A stretch of 64,000 nucleotides of DNA from Caballeronia sp. M1242 (GTDB lineage Bacteria; Pseudomonadota; Gammaproteobacteria; Burkholderiales; Burkholderiaceae). The notes under the pieces are model-generated. The model searched no databases and was not told the DNA's origin. It worked only from the letters and a program-made list of their open reading frames with translations. Positions within the stretch are counted from its first letter, which is position 1. Each line of letters begins with the position of its first letter. Positions 16,288-24,654 of this stretch are shown here, piece after piece. A program made the position numbers and the translations under genes. The stretch is from the NCBI RefSeq assembly GCF_017220215.1, contig NZ_CP071129.1, forward strand, positions 1,488,001-1,552,000, given 5' to 3'.

Positions 16288-19086
16288 TCACCCGCGCGAG
16301 CCGTCGATGCCCAGGCGCTTTTTCATCTGCGCCGTGAGCCGCTGGCGCGCCTTGGCATAGCCTTCCCAGGGATCGGCGGTGAGCGCGTCCATCCGCTCGC
16401 GCGCATTGCCGATGTTCCACTGGTCGCCGCGCGTGGTGTCGTCGAGTTCGTCCCAACTGATCGGCATCGACGCGCCCATGCCCGGCCGCGCCCGCAGCGA
16501 GAACGCGCAGACCGTGCTGGACCCGCGATTGTTGCGCAGATAATCGACGAAAATTTTATCCTGCCGATTCTGCATGCCCATTTTCGCCGAGAAAAATTTC
16601 GGCAGCGTCTTGGCCATGAACTGCGCGACGGCCTGCGAGAAGCCCTTCATCTCGTCCCAGCCTGCCTGCTTGGCGAGCGGCACGACCACATGCAGCCCCT
16701 TGCCGCCGCTCGTCTTGCAGAAAGACGTTAGCCCGAGCTCTTCCAGCAAGTCGCGCGTTAGCTTCGCCGCTTCCACCATGCGATCCCAGCCGACGCCCTC
16801 GCCCGGATCGAGATCGAACACCATGCGATCCGGCTTCTCGATGTTCGACGCCACCGAGTTCCACGTATGCAGTTCGATCGTGCCCATCTGCGCGGTGCCG
16901 ACGAGCGCCTGCGCCGATTCGACCGTGAGAAGCGGCGGATGCCCGGGATCGACGTCCGGATGCTGCGTGATATGCGGAATCGCGAGCCGCGCGCTGTGCT
17001 TCTGAAAGAACAGTTCGCCGCCGATATCGTCGGGCGCGCGCACGAGCGAAACCGGCCGATCCTGCAAGTGCGGCAGCATCCATTCGGCAATCGACGCGTA
17101 GTATTCGACCACATCGATCTTTCTCAGGCCCGTCGACTTGTCGATGACGCGGTCCGGATGGCTGATCTTCACGCCTTCGATTTCGGTCGCGCTCGCGCGG
17201 GACTTCGAGGCCGTTGTGGCGGCCGTTGTGGCGGCCGTTTTGGCGGCTGTTTTGGCCGCTGTCTTTTCCGCGGTCTTCGCCGCCGTCTTTCGCGCTTTGG
17301 GCGTCACTGTCTTCTCTTCCTCGGCATCGACCTTTTCGGCCGATGCCGGCTCTTCCTTCACGATCTGCCGCGCGGGTTTATCGTCGCGCAGACTGACGAA
17401 CGATGCTTGTCGCACGATGCGCTCCTTGGTCCATTCCGCGAAATTGCACTCGGCCACGAGTTCGGGCTTCACCCAATGCACCGGCGTGCGGCTGCGTTCC
17501 TGCGGCTCTTTCTCGAACGGCATGCGATCCGTCTCGCGCTTGTCGAGCTCCTTCTTGATTGCGACGAGCGTTGCGTGATCGAAGCCGGTGCCCACGCGCC
17601 CCGCGTATTGCAGCTTGCCCTTCGCGTCGTACACGCCGAGCAGAAGCGCGCCGAACGCTCCGCGGCTGCCGGACGGCTCCGAGTAACCCGCGACGACGAA
17701 CTCCTGCCGACGCCGGCACTTGAGCTTGATCCACGAGTTGCTGCGCCCGGAGACATACGTCGAGTCGATCCGCTTGCCGATGATCCCTTCGAGCGCCATG
17801 TCGCACGCGCTCTTGAGCAGGTCGTCGGCGCTGAAGGCGAAGTCTTCGGAATAGCGCAAGGCGGGGTCGTCGACCGGTTCGACGATCGCTTTCAATAGCG
17901 CACGGCGCTGCACGAGCGGCACGTTGCGCAGGTCGTAGCCGTTCAGAAACGCGAGGTCGAAGAAGTACACGACGATGCCCTGCGGCCGCCCGACATCGAA
18001 CGCGTTCTGCAGCGCCTGAAAGTCCGGCAAGCCGCGGTCGTCGAGCACGACCGCTTCGCCGTCGAGCCAGCCGCTGTCGATATCGAGCTTCTCCAGCGCC
18101 TTCACCTGCTTCGGAAACTTGGCCGTCCAGTCGTTGCCGTTGCGCGTGAAGATGCGGATATCGCTCTTGCCCTTGGTCCGCTCGATGCGCGCGAGCACGC
18201 GATAGCCGTCGAACTTGATCTCATAGGACCACTCGTCGCTGGGCGGCGCGGCATCGACCAGGGTGGCGAGTTGCGGCTTCAGGAGCGCGGGGAGCTTGGC
18301 CTTTTCGGCGCCTTCTATGGCCGGATCGTGCGACAGCGCCCGCAGCGATTCGCTGTTGCGCGTCGCGACGATATCCGGATGCGCGTGACCGTTCGATGCG
18401 TCGCTCGGCGGGCGCGGCACCGTTCTTCGCGCCGCCGGCTTCGCCTTGCGCTCGTTGCGATCGCGCAGTTCGCCGTTTTCGAGCCGCGCGCCGAGCGAGT
18501 CGGACAGCACGCTGCCGGGTTTCTTCAGGAGTACGTCGTATTCGGATTCGGGCCGCGCTTCCTCGTCGCGTTCCTTGATGAGGAACCACTGTTCCTTGTC
18601 GCCGCTGCCGCGCATGTGACTGCGCACGAGCGTCCAGCCGCCGTGCAGCTTCTCGCCGTCGAGCGTGAACTTGAGCTTGCCTTTCTCGTACTCGCGGGCG
18701 GCGTCTTCGGCGGTGCCGGTCTGCGGCGCCCACGTTCCGCGATCCCATACGATGACGCTGCCCGCGCCGTAATTGCCCTCGGGAATGGCGCCTTCGAACG
18801 AGCCGTAGTCGATCGGGTGATCTTCGACATGCACCGCCAGCCGCTTCACCGACGGATCGAGGCTCGGCCCTTTGGGCACGGCCCACGATTTCAGCGTGCC
18901 GTCGAGTTCGAGCCGGAAGTCGTAGTGCAGCCGCCGCGCGTCGTGTTCCTGAATCACGAAAGAAAGCGCCTGCGCGGGCGCCTTCTTGCGGCGCGCCGTC
19001 TTGCGCGCGGCGGTCTTTTCGCCCGAAGGCTCGGGCGTTTCGTTGAAACGCCGCATCCGCTGATAGGTTTCGAGCTTGCCCGTCAT
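16288..19086 (-). CDS. ligD: Multifunctional NHEJ DNA ligase D (phosphoesterase-ligase-polymerase)
   Basis: A 932-residue fusion. The N-terminal 3'-phosphoesterase domain (about 40-200) has FVIQEHDARRLHYDFRLELDG and the DHPIDYGSFEG stretch. The ATP-dependent ligase domain (about 245-560) has the nucleotidyl-lysine motif EIKFDGYR near residue 288 and later GIIGKRIDSTYVSGRS and WIKLKCRRRQEF. A Lys/Ala/Thr-rich linker (about 590-630) leads to the primase-polymerase domain (about 640-900: SLVRAPDDIGGELFFQKH, MVFDLDPGEGVGWD, SGGKGLHVVVP). It seals and processes broken ends with Ku. ku lies 42 bp upstream on the same strand. The domain order matches the Pseudomonas-type enzyme. Confidence 0.96.
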   Translation of the reverse strand: MTGKLETYQRMRRFNETPEPSGEKTAARKTARRKKAPAQALSFVIQEHDARRLHYDFRLELDGTLKSWAVPKGPSLDPSVKRLAVHVEDHPIDYGSFEGAIPEGNYGAGSVIVWDRGTWAPQTGTAEDAAREYEKGKLKFTLDGEKLHGGWTLVRSHMRGSGDKEQWFLIKERDEEARPESEYDVLLKKPGSVLSDSLGARLENGELRDRNERKAKPAARRTVPRPPSDASNGHAHPDIVATRNSESLRALSHDPAIEGAEKAKLPALLKPQLATLVDAAPPSDEWSYEIKFDGYRVLARIERTKGKSDIRIFTRNGNDWTAKFPKQVKALEKLDIDSGWLDGEAVVLDDRGLPDFQALQNAFDVGRPQGIVVYFFDLAFLNGYDLRNVPLVQRRALLKAIVEPVDDPALRYSEDFAFSADDLLKSACDMALEGIIGKRIDSTYVSGRSNSWIKLKCRRRQEFVVAGYSEPSGSRGAFGALLLGVYDAKGKLQYAGRVGTGFDHATLVAIKKELDKRETDRMPFEKEPQERSRTPVHWVKPELVAECNFAEWTKERIVRQASFVSLRDDKPARQIVKEEPASAEKVDAEEEKTVTPKARKTAAKTAEKTAAKTAAKTAATTAATTASKSRASATEIEGVKISHPDRVIDKSTGLRKIDVVEYYASIAEWMLPHLQDRPVSLVRAPDDIGGELFFQKHSARLAIPHITQHPDVDPGHPPLLTVESAQALVGTAQMGTIELHTWNSVASNIEKPDRMVFDLDPGEGVGWDRMVEAAKLTRDLLEELGLTSFCKTSGGKGLHVVVPLAKQAGWDEMKGFSQAVAQFMAKTLPKFFSAKMGMQNRQDKIFVDYLRNNRGSSTVCAFSLRARPGMGASMPISWDELDDTTRGDQWNIGNARERMDALTADPWEGYAKARQRLTAQMKKRLGIDGSRG
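17210..17292 (-). repeat. 12-bp-period coding repeat in the LigD linker
   Basis: About seven imperfect copies of a 12-bp unit (plus-strand form like ggccgttgtggc / ggccgttttggc) encode KTAA/TTAA tetrapeptides between the ligase and polymerase domains of LigD. The unit length keeps the reading frame when copy number changes. Confidence 0.75.
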
Positions 19087-19128
19087 CGTCGTGAAGTCCT
19101 TGTGTCGTCCGATGGCGCTTATCTCGCG

Positions 19129-20046
19129 CTAAGCGCGCTTGCGACGCGCCGTCTTGCGCGCCGGGCGCGCGGGTTCCTCGCTGGCGTCCTTGCCCGCGTC
19201 GTCGCCGCCGTCGTCGGCATTGCTTGAGCCGCCGCCGCGCTTCGTTGCGCCGCCTTTCTTCAGGCTACGCTTGAGCAGTTCGGACAAGTCGAGAATGTCT
19301 GCGCTCGCCTTCGCCTCGCCGCCTTCCTCGAACTTCATCACTTCGGCGACCTTGCCTTCCTTCACCTTCTTCTCGACGAGCGCCATGATGTCGTCGCGGA
19401 AGGTGTCGTGATACTTGGTCGGGTCCCACGAGTCGCTCATGTCGTCGATAAGACGCTTGGCCATGTCCAGTTCCTTCGTCGTGACGCCGGCCTTCTTGGT
19501 GTCTTCGTCCGGAAACGTGAACTGGCTGAAGTCGCGCACTTCGTCGCCCCAGCGCAGCGTGTTGAGCGCAAGCGCGGGGCCGACCGGGATCAGCGCGGCA
19601 AGATGCTGCTTGTTATGCAGCACGACGCTCGCGATGCCGACCTTGCCGGTATCCTTCAACGCGTCGCGCAGGAGCGCATAGACCTTTTCGCCCTTGCGGT
19701 CGGGCGTGAGGTAATACGGCGTGTCGAGCGAAAGGAACGAGATCTCGGGGGCATCGACGAACGAGAGGATATCGACTGTCTGCGTCGATTCGGGATTGGC
19801 CGCGCGGATTTCGGCGTCGGTCATCACGACGTACTTGCCCTTCTCGTACTCGAAGCCTCGCACGATGTTGTCGCGCGTGACGTCCTTGCCGGTGTTCTTG
19901 TTGATCTGCTTGTAGCCGATAGGATCCATCGACCGTTTATCGAGCAGATTGAAGCCGACCTTCTCCGACTGTGTGGCCGGATAGAGTTGCACAGGCACGT
20001 GGACCAGCCCGAAGCTGATCGCGCCTTTCCAGATCATGTGCGGCAT
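19129..20046 (-). CDS. ku: Non-homologous end joining protein Ku
   Basis: The 305-residue protein begins MPHMIWKGAISFGLVHVPVQ, the standard bacterial Ku start, and continues with a beta-barrel core (ALIPVGPALALNTLRWGDEV, YHDTFRDDIMALVEKKV). A homodimeric ring that binds DNA ends and recruits LigD is the established role. The C-terminal tail after residue about 260 is Lys/Arg/Gly/Asp-rich (KKGGATKRGGGSS, RKTARRKRA), like the extended basic tails that help Ku thread and bridge DNA. The ATG at 20046 has an AGG upstream; the frame is open further but without Ku sequence. It leads the ku-ligD-small ORF transcription unit. Confidence 0.96.
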   Translation of the reverse strand: MPHMIWKGAISFGLVHVPVQLYPATQSEKVGFNLLDKRSMDPIGYKQINKNTGKDVTRDNIVRGFEYEKGKYVVMTDAEIRAANPESTQTVDILSFVDAPEISFLSLDTPYYLTPDRKGEKVYALLRDALKDTGKVGIASVVLHNKQHLAALIPVGPALALNTLRWGDEVRDFSQFTFPDEDTKKAGVTTKELDMAKRLIDDMSDSWDPTKYHDTFRDDIMALVEKKVKEGKVAEVMKFEEGGEAKASADILDLSELLKRSLKKGGATKRGGGSSNADDGGDDAGKDASEEPARPARKTARRKRA

Positions 20047-20245
20047 CGCGATTACCTCGCTGACGGAACGGTCGATGCGTTGGCGGTTGGCATGTCGGCG
20101 GCGCGATCGGGCGCGACGCCATGCGCATCGGTTCTGGTAGCAGGAAGGATGCCAACGATGGGCACCGCCTGTCATTCGCGCCGGTGGGTGACAAAGACCG
20201 TTAGTTGCGTGACGGCGTGCCGCGTAGATACGCGGCGCGAGCGGC

Positions 20246-20800
20246 TTACTTCCGGCTCGCGGTGATGGTCAACTGAGTGCCGTCGTCGAGCGTGACGGTC
20301 TTCTTCGAGCCGGTCGACGTCGGCATGCTGAAACGCACGATCTGGCTGACGCGGGAATCGACGGGACACTGCAACGCCTTGCCTGCGACCGTGACCTTGC
20401 TTGTGCCCTTCGGCGCGTACGCGCGAAAGCTCAACTGCACGTTGGCCGAGCCGTTGTCCGCGACGACGGGCGCAAAGCGAATCTGCACCTGACGCACGGC
20501 TGCGCCGTCTGCGCCACGCGGGATCGACGAAAGCTGAGGGCACCCGTCCGGCACCGCCTGCGCGCCCTTGGGCGCGGACGCCTGCCAGGTGAAGTCGTCG
20601 CTCTCGCCGGAGCGGATGGTGCGCGTCTCCTGCTCGTTGCCGAAGGTTTTCGACGTCATCTTGACCGTGTATTTGATCGGCCCGTCGTTGGGCGCTTCGG
20701 ACAACACGCGGATGCCGGGCGTGGCGTGCGCCGTCGCAAGCAGCCCGCAAGCGACCACGGCTGCACACGCGCCGCGCACTGCGTTCGAGAGTCGATTCAT
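20246..20800 (-). CDS. Exported hypothetical protein
   Basis: A 184-residue protein with an N-terminal signal peptide (MNRLSNAVRGACAAVVACGL, probable cleavage after ATAHA). The mature part is beta-strand-like: KYTVKMTSKTFGNEQETRTI, a pair of cysteines (GCPQLSS and LQCPVDS) that could form a disulfide in the periplasm, and a C-terminal TVTLDDGTQLTITA. I do not recognise a characterised family; it may belong to one of the Burkholderia-specific DUFs. The ATG at 20800 is preferred over 20830 because the signal peptide begins there. Confidence 0.75.
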   Translation of the reverse strand: MNRLSNAVRGACAAVVACGLLATAHATPGIRVLSEAPNDGPIKYTVKMTSKTFGNEQETRTIRSGESDDFTWQASAPKGAQAVPDGCPQLSSIPRGADGAAVRQVQIRFAPVVADNGSANVQLSFRAYAPKGTSKVTVAGKALQCPVDSRVSQIVRFSMPTSTGSKKTVTLDDGTQLTITASRK

Positions 20801-20948
20801 CCGGCATCTCCTGAATAAGCGCGAGAGCAATCCGGCGCGGCGGGCGCCGGATCGGCTTAAGGCGGAGTCAGTCTAGCGCCGAGGATGCGCGGGCTTCGTC
20901 GGGGAAAACCCGAGCCCGCGCATGCCGGAAAAATTGCGCCGAAGCGTT

Positions 20949-21965
20949 TCAGAAACTGGTCATCACCAGCTTGCCGATCGCGCGCCCTTCTTCCAGAAGG
21001 CGATGCGCTTCTCGCAGATTCGCGGCGTTGATCTTTCCGAGGTTCTTGCCGAGCGTCGTGCGGATGGTGCCTGCGTCGATCAGCCGCGCCACTTCGGACA
21101 ACAGCTTGTGCTGCTCGATCATGTCGGGCGTCTGGAACATCGCGCGCGTGAACATGAACTCCCAGTGGAACGCCGCGCTCTTCGCCTTCAGCAGTTCGAC
21201 GGGAAGCGGCGCCGCGTTCTCGACGATCGTGCAGATGCTGCCCTGCGGCTTCACGACTTCGGCCGCGGCCGGGAAATGCTTGTCGGTGTCGTTGAAGATG
21301 AGCACATAGTCGACTTGAAGAATGCCGGCGTCCTTCAGTTGCGCCGGAATGTCCTCGAAGTGATTGACGATGCGATCCGCGCCCAGCTCCGTCGCCCATT
21401 TCGCCGACTCGGGCCGCGACGCCGTCGCGATGACGTGCAGCTTCGCCACTTGCTTGGCGAGCTGAATGCCGATCGAACCGACGCCGCCCGCGCCGCCGAT
21501 GATGAGCACGGTCTTGCCCGCGTCCTTGCCTTCGGCGGACACCTTCAGCCGGTCGAACAATGCTTCCCATGCCGTGAGCGTGGTGAGCGGGAGCGCGGCC
21601 GCGTGCGTGAAGTCGAGCGACTTCGGCTTTGCGCCGACGATGCGCTCGTCGATCAGATGGAATTCGCTGTTCGCGCCTTGCCGCGTGATGTCGCCGGCGT
21701 AGTACACGGCATCGCCCACTTTGAAGAGCGAGACGTCCGGACCGACGGCTTCCACGACGCCGGCCGCGTCCCAGCCGAGCACGCGCGGCGTTTCTTCGAC
21801 CTTGTCCTTCGGCGCGCGCACTTTCGTGTCGACAGGATTCACCGCGATGGCCTCGATTCTGACGAGCAGATCACGGCCGGTCGGCGTGGGCTTGTCGAGT
21901 TCGATGTCGATGAGCGATTCGGGATTCGAAATGGGCAAGTAACGTGTCAGACCGATGGCTTTCAT
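20949..21965 (-). CDS. Zinc-binding alcohol dehydrogenase family protein (quinone oxidoreductase-like)
   Basis: A 338-residue medium-chain dehydrogenase/reductase. The N-terminal GroES-like domain has VNPVDTKVRAPK and LGWDAAGVVEAVGPDVSLFKVGD. The Rossmann domain has the NADPH motif LIIGGAGGVGSIGIQLAKQ (residues about 152-170). The cysteines of a structural zinc lobe are missing, as in the zeta-crystallin/quinone oxidoreductase branch, so zinc-independent NADPH-dependent reduction is likely. It is divergent from a LysR regulator across 120 bp that contain two dyads, a layout that suggests it is the regulator's target. Confidence 0.85.
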   Translation of the reverse strand: MKAIGLTRYLPISNPESLIDIELDKPTPTGRDLLVRIEAIAVNPVDTKVRAPKDKVEETPRVLGWDAAGVVEAVGPDVSLFKVGDAVYYAGDITRQGANSEFHLIDERIVGAKPKSLDFTHAAALPLTTLTAWEALFDRLKVSAEGKDAGKTVLIIGGAGGVGSIGIQLAKQVAKLHVIATASRPESAKWATELGADRIVNHFEDIPAQLKDAGILQVDYVLIFNDTDKHFPAAAEVVKPQGSICTIVENAAPLPVELLKAKSAAFHWEFMFTRAMFQTPDMIEQHKLLSEVARLIDAGTIRTTLGKNLGKINAANLREAHRLLEEGRAIGKLVMTSF

Positions 21966-21999
21966 GATGTGTCCTTGTTGAGGTGACTTTGGATTCTTA

Positions 22000-22037
22000 A
22001 TGCAAACGGTGACTGCATCGTAGCGTGCGCCACGCTA
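22000..22037. promoter_or_regulatory. Candidate LysR operator dyads
   Basis: Two perfect inverted repeats lie between the divergent oxidoreductase and lysR starts: ATGCA-N9-TGCAT (22000-22018) and TAGCGTG-CGC-CACGCTA (22021-22037). Interrupted dyads in a divergent promoter are typical LysR-type binding sites. Binding is inferred, not shown. Confidence 0.5.
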
Positions 22038-22085
22038 TCGGAAAACCGCGATAATGCATGAAACATTTTTCGTGGAATCCATCAA

Positions 22086-23042
22086 ATGGCGAGCGACGCT
22101 TGGGTTGAAGGACACGCGCGAGACCGGCTCGATTTGCTCGACGTGAGCCTTTTCGTGCGGGCGGCGGCGCTCTCGAACCTGTCCTCGGCCGCGCGGGAGT
22201 TCGGCTTGTCGCCGGCCGTGGCGAGCGCGCGCATCGCGGGCCTGGAACGAATGCTGGGCGCGCGGCTGCTGCATCGGACGACGCGGCGCGTGAGCGTCAC
22301 GCAGGAAGGCGAGATTTTCGCGGCGCATGCGCGCCAGTTGCTCGACGCGGCGGATGCGGCGCGCGCGTCGGTCGGCCGGGCGCTCGCGGAACCGCACGGG
22401 AGGCTGCGCGTGACGATGCCCTCATCGCTTGGCCGTCAGCACATCTCGCCGCTGATTCCGGCATTCCTCGCGCAGTATCCAAGCGTGACGATGGACTTGC
22501 GCATGACGGATCAGATCGTCGATCTTGTGGATGAAGGCATCGACCTCGCGATACGCATCGGCGCGTTGAAGGACTCGACGCTCGTCGCGCGCAAGCTCGC
22601 CAGCAATCGCCGCGTGCTATGCGCGTCGCCCGCTTATCTGGAGAAACACGGCACGCCGCGCCATCCCGCCGATCTGGCACAGCACGAATGCGTGATTCTC
22701 GCGGATCAGCGCGACTGGAGTTTCGTGACGCCGACGGGCGTGATCGATGTGCGCGTGTCCGGCCGGCTCGTCACGGACAACGGCGAAGTGATTCGCGATG
22801 CGCTCGCGGCGGGCATCGGCATCGGGCTGAAGTCGACGTGGAGCGTGGCGCCGTTGCTGGCGAGCGGAGAACTCGTCACCGTGCTCGATGATTATCCGAT
22901 CGCGCAGACGGTCGCGATCTGGGCGGTGTATCCGAGTCGCGCGTTCGTTCCGCCGAAGACGCTGGCGTTCATCGAGTTTCTTGCGGGAAGGTTCGGGGAG
23001 CCGCCTTATTGGGACGTCGAGCCGGCGGCGGTGATGCGGTAG
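22086..23042 (+). CDS. LysR-type transcriptional regulator
   Basis: A 318-residue LTTR. The winged helix-turn-helix (residues about 18-80) reads FVRAAALSNLSSAAREFGLS and LLHRTTRRVSVTQEG. The effector domain has GRLRVTMPSSLGRQHI, GIDLAIRIGALKDSTLVARK and a C-terminal FIEFLAGRFGEPPYWDVEP. The sequence resembles the CrgA-like subgroup. The divergent oxidoreductase is the likely target. The last about 20 codons plus stop are the intact template for degenerate copies repeated four more times downstream (23043-23783). Confidence 0.92.
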   Translation: MASDAWVEGHARDRLDLLDVSLFVRAAALSNLSSAAREFGLSPAVASARIAGLERMLGARLLHRTTRRVSVTQEGEIFAAHARQLLDAADAARASVGRALAEPHGRLRVTMPSSLGRQHISPLIPAFLAQYPSVTMDLRMTDQIVDLVDEGIDLAIRIGALKDSTLVARKLASNRRVLCASPAYLEKHGTPRHPADLAQHECVILADQRDWSFVTPTGVIDVRVSGRLVTDNGEVIRDALAAGIGIGLKSTWSVAPLLASGELVTVLDDYPIAQTVAIWAVYPSRAFVPPKTLAFIEFLAGRFGEPPYWDVEPAAVMR

Positions 23043-23783
23043 CGAGTTTTGTGTATTGCCTTTTGCATGCCGCATGCGTCATGCCGCATGCGAAATGCCA
23101 AGTATGCCGCCCGGCGTCGAGGTAGCGCCTCGCGCGCGTACATCTCGCGAGGCGGTTCGGCCAGCCGCCGTATTGAGACGTCGAATAGTCTGCGGTCGTG
23201 CGGTAGGGAGTTCTGTGTTTTGCATGCTGCGTGCCCTATGCGGCATGCAAGATGCCAATGCGGCTCGCCCGGCGTTGAGGTAGCGCCCCGCCCGTACATC
23301 ACGCAAAGCGGCTCGGCGAGCCGCCTTATTGGCAAGTCGAGCCGGCTGCGGTGATGCGGTAGCAAGTCTTGCGTTTTGCATGGCTCACGCGCTATGCCGA
23401 ATGCAAAATGCCAAGGATGCCCGCGCGGCGTCGACGTAGCGCCCCTCGCATACTGCTCGCGAGGCGGTTCGGTCACCCGCCGTACTGAGACGTCGAGTAG
23501 GCTGCGGTCGTGCGGTAGGGAGTTCCGCGATTTGCATGCAGCATGCCCTATGCCCCATGCAAGATGCCAACGCTGCTCGCCCGGCGTGAGGTAGCGCCCC
23601 GCCCGTACATCTCGCAAAGCGGTTCGGCGAGGTGCCGTATTGGCAAGTCGAGCCGGCTGCGGTCATGCGGTAGCGAGGTTCGCGTTTTGCGTGCCGCATG
23701 CCGCACGCCCTATGCCGCATGCAAAATGCCGAGGATGACCGCACGGCGTCGAAACAACACCCGCCCCGTACAATACCTGCTTC
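23043..23783. repeat. Degenerate tandem array, about 156-bp units, derived from the lysR 3' end
   Basis: The landmark gcggtag (containing the lysR stop) recurs with TAG at 23040, 23204, 23360, 23516 and 23671, giving periods of 164, 156, 156 and 155 bp. Each unit carries a GCATGC-type hairpin, a block like gccgcccggcgtcgaggtagcgcc, a GTACATC motif and a decayed copy of the lysR C-terminus (cggttcgg...ccgtattg...gtcga...gcggt). Units alternate in two subtypes: 1 and 3 share ccgtattgagacgtcga-like tails, 2 and 4 share ttattggcaagtcgagccgg tails. A fifth partial unit runs into the serB promoter region. Spacer-type unique sequence is absent, so this is not a CRISPR. Confidence 0.88.
23769..23774 (+). 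promoter_or_regulatory. Candidate -10 element for serB
   Basis: TACAAT lies 40 bp before the serB ATG, inside the last partial repeat unit. The corresponding position in the full units reads TACATC. No good -35 is visible at 16-18 bp upstream. Confidence 0.35.
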
Positions 23784-23814
23784 CCGCGCCATCGCTCGAC
23801 AACGAACCGCTCCG

Positions 23815-24654
23815 ATGAACCTCGTCATTCAAAGCCCCGCCCCGATCGCCGATTCGCATTTGCGGCCGCTTGCCGCCCTCGCCCGCTCGCGCACGGCTTC
23901 ACGTATCGACGACACGCTCTTGCGCCTCGTCGATGCCGATCCGCTTCAACGTCCCGACGTCGATGCCTATTGCGGAACGCACGCGCTCGACTACGCCTAC
24001 ATCGAGCCGCAAGCGCAGCTTTCCGATTTCGGTCTCGTCGCCATGGACATGGACTCGACGCTGATCACCATCGAATGCATCGACGAGATCGCGGACTTTT
24101 GCGGGCTGAAGGCCGAAGTCGCCGCCATCACGGAAGCGTCGATGCGCGGCGAGATCAAGGACTTCAATGAAAGCCTCACGCGCCGCGTCGCGCTTTTGCA
24201 GGGGCTCGACGCCACGGCGCTCGAACGCGTCTATGAAGAACGCCTGCGACTGTCGCCGGGCGCGGAGCGCATGCTGGAAGGCGCGCGCGCGGCGGGACTG
24301 AAGACGCTGCTGGTATCCGGCGGATTCACGTTCTTCACCGAGCGCCTGAAGACGCGCCTCGGACTCGACTACACGCGCGCGAACACGCTCGAAATCGTCG
24401 ATGGCAAGCTGACCGGCAAGGTCATCGGTAAAATCGTGAATGCCGATTTTAAGGCGCGCACGCTGCTTGAGACGTGCACGAAGATCGGCATCGATCCGAA
24501 GCGGGCGATTGCAATGGGCGACGGCTCCAACGATCTGAAGATGATGGCCGAAGCCGGCCTGTCCGTGGCGTTTCGCGCGAAGCCCGTCGTGCGCGAGTCG
24601 GCGAGCGTCGCGTTCAACTTCGTCGGACTGGACGGCCTGCTTCGCCTGTTCTAA
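23815..24654 (+). CDS. serB: Phosphoserine phosphatase
   Basis: A 279-residue HAD-family enzyme that makes L-serine from phosphoserine in the last step of serine synthesis. All motifs are present: DMDST (nucleophile Asp, near residue 77), the ECIDEIADF substrate segment, SGGFTFF (motif II) and GDGSNDLKMM (motif III) with the Lys in the preceding KIGIDPKRAIAMG region. The short N-terminal domain replaces the ACT region found in some homologues. The ATG at 23815 is the first that fits the homologous start. Its TAA abuts the stop of metC with no spacer. Confidence 0.95.
   Translation: MNLVIQSPAPIADSHLRPLAALARSRTASRIDDTLLRLVDADPLQRPDVDAYCGTHALDYAYIEPQAQLSDFGLVAMDMDSTLITIECIDEIADFCGLKAEVAAITEASMRGEIKDFNESLTRRVALLQGLDATALERVYEERLRLSPGAERMLEGARAAGLKTLLVSGGFTFFTERLKTRLGLDYTRANTLEIVDGKLTGKVIGKIVNADFKARTLLETCTKIGIDPKRAIAMGDGSNDLKMMAEAGLSVAFRAKPVVRESASVAFNFVGLDGLLRLF

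Noticed and set aside
23043..23783. CRISPR array
   Set aside because: Units of about 156 bp repeat end to end without unique spacers of uniform length, contain a copy of coding sequence, and no cas genes are nearby.
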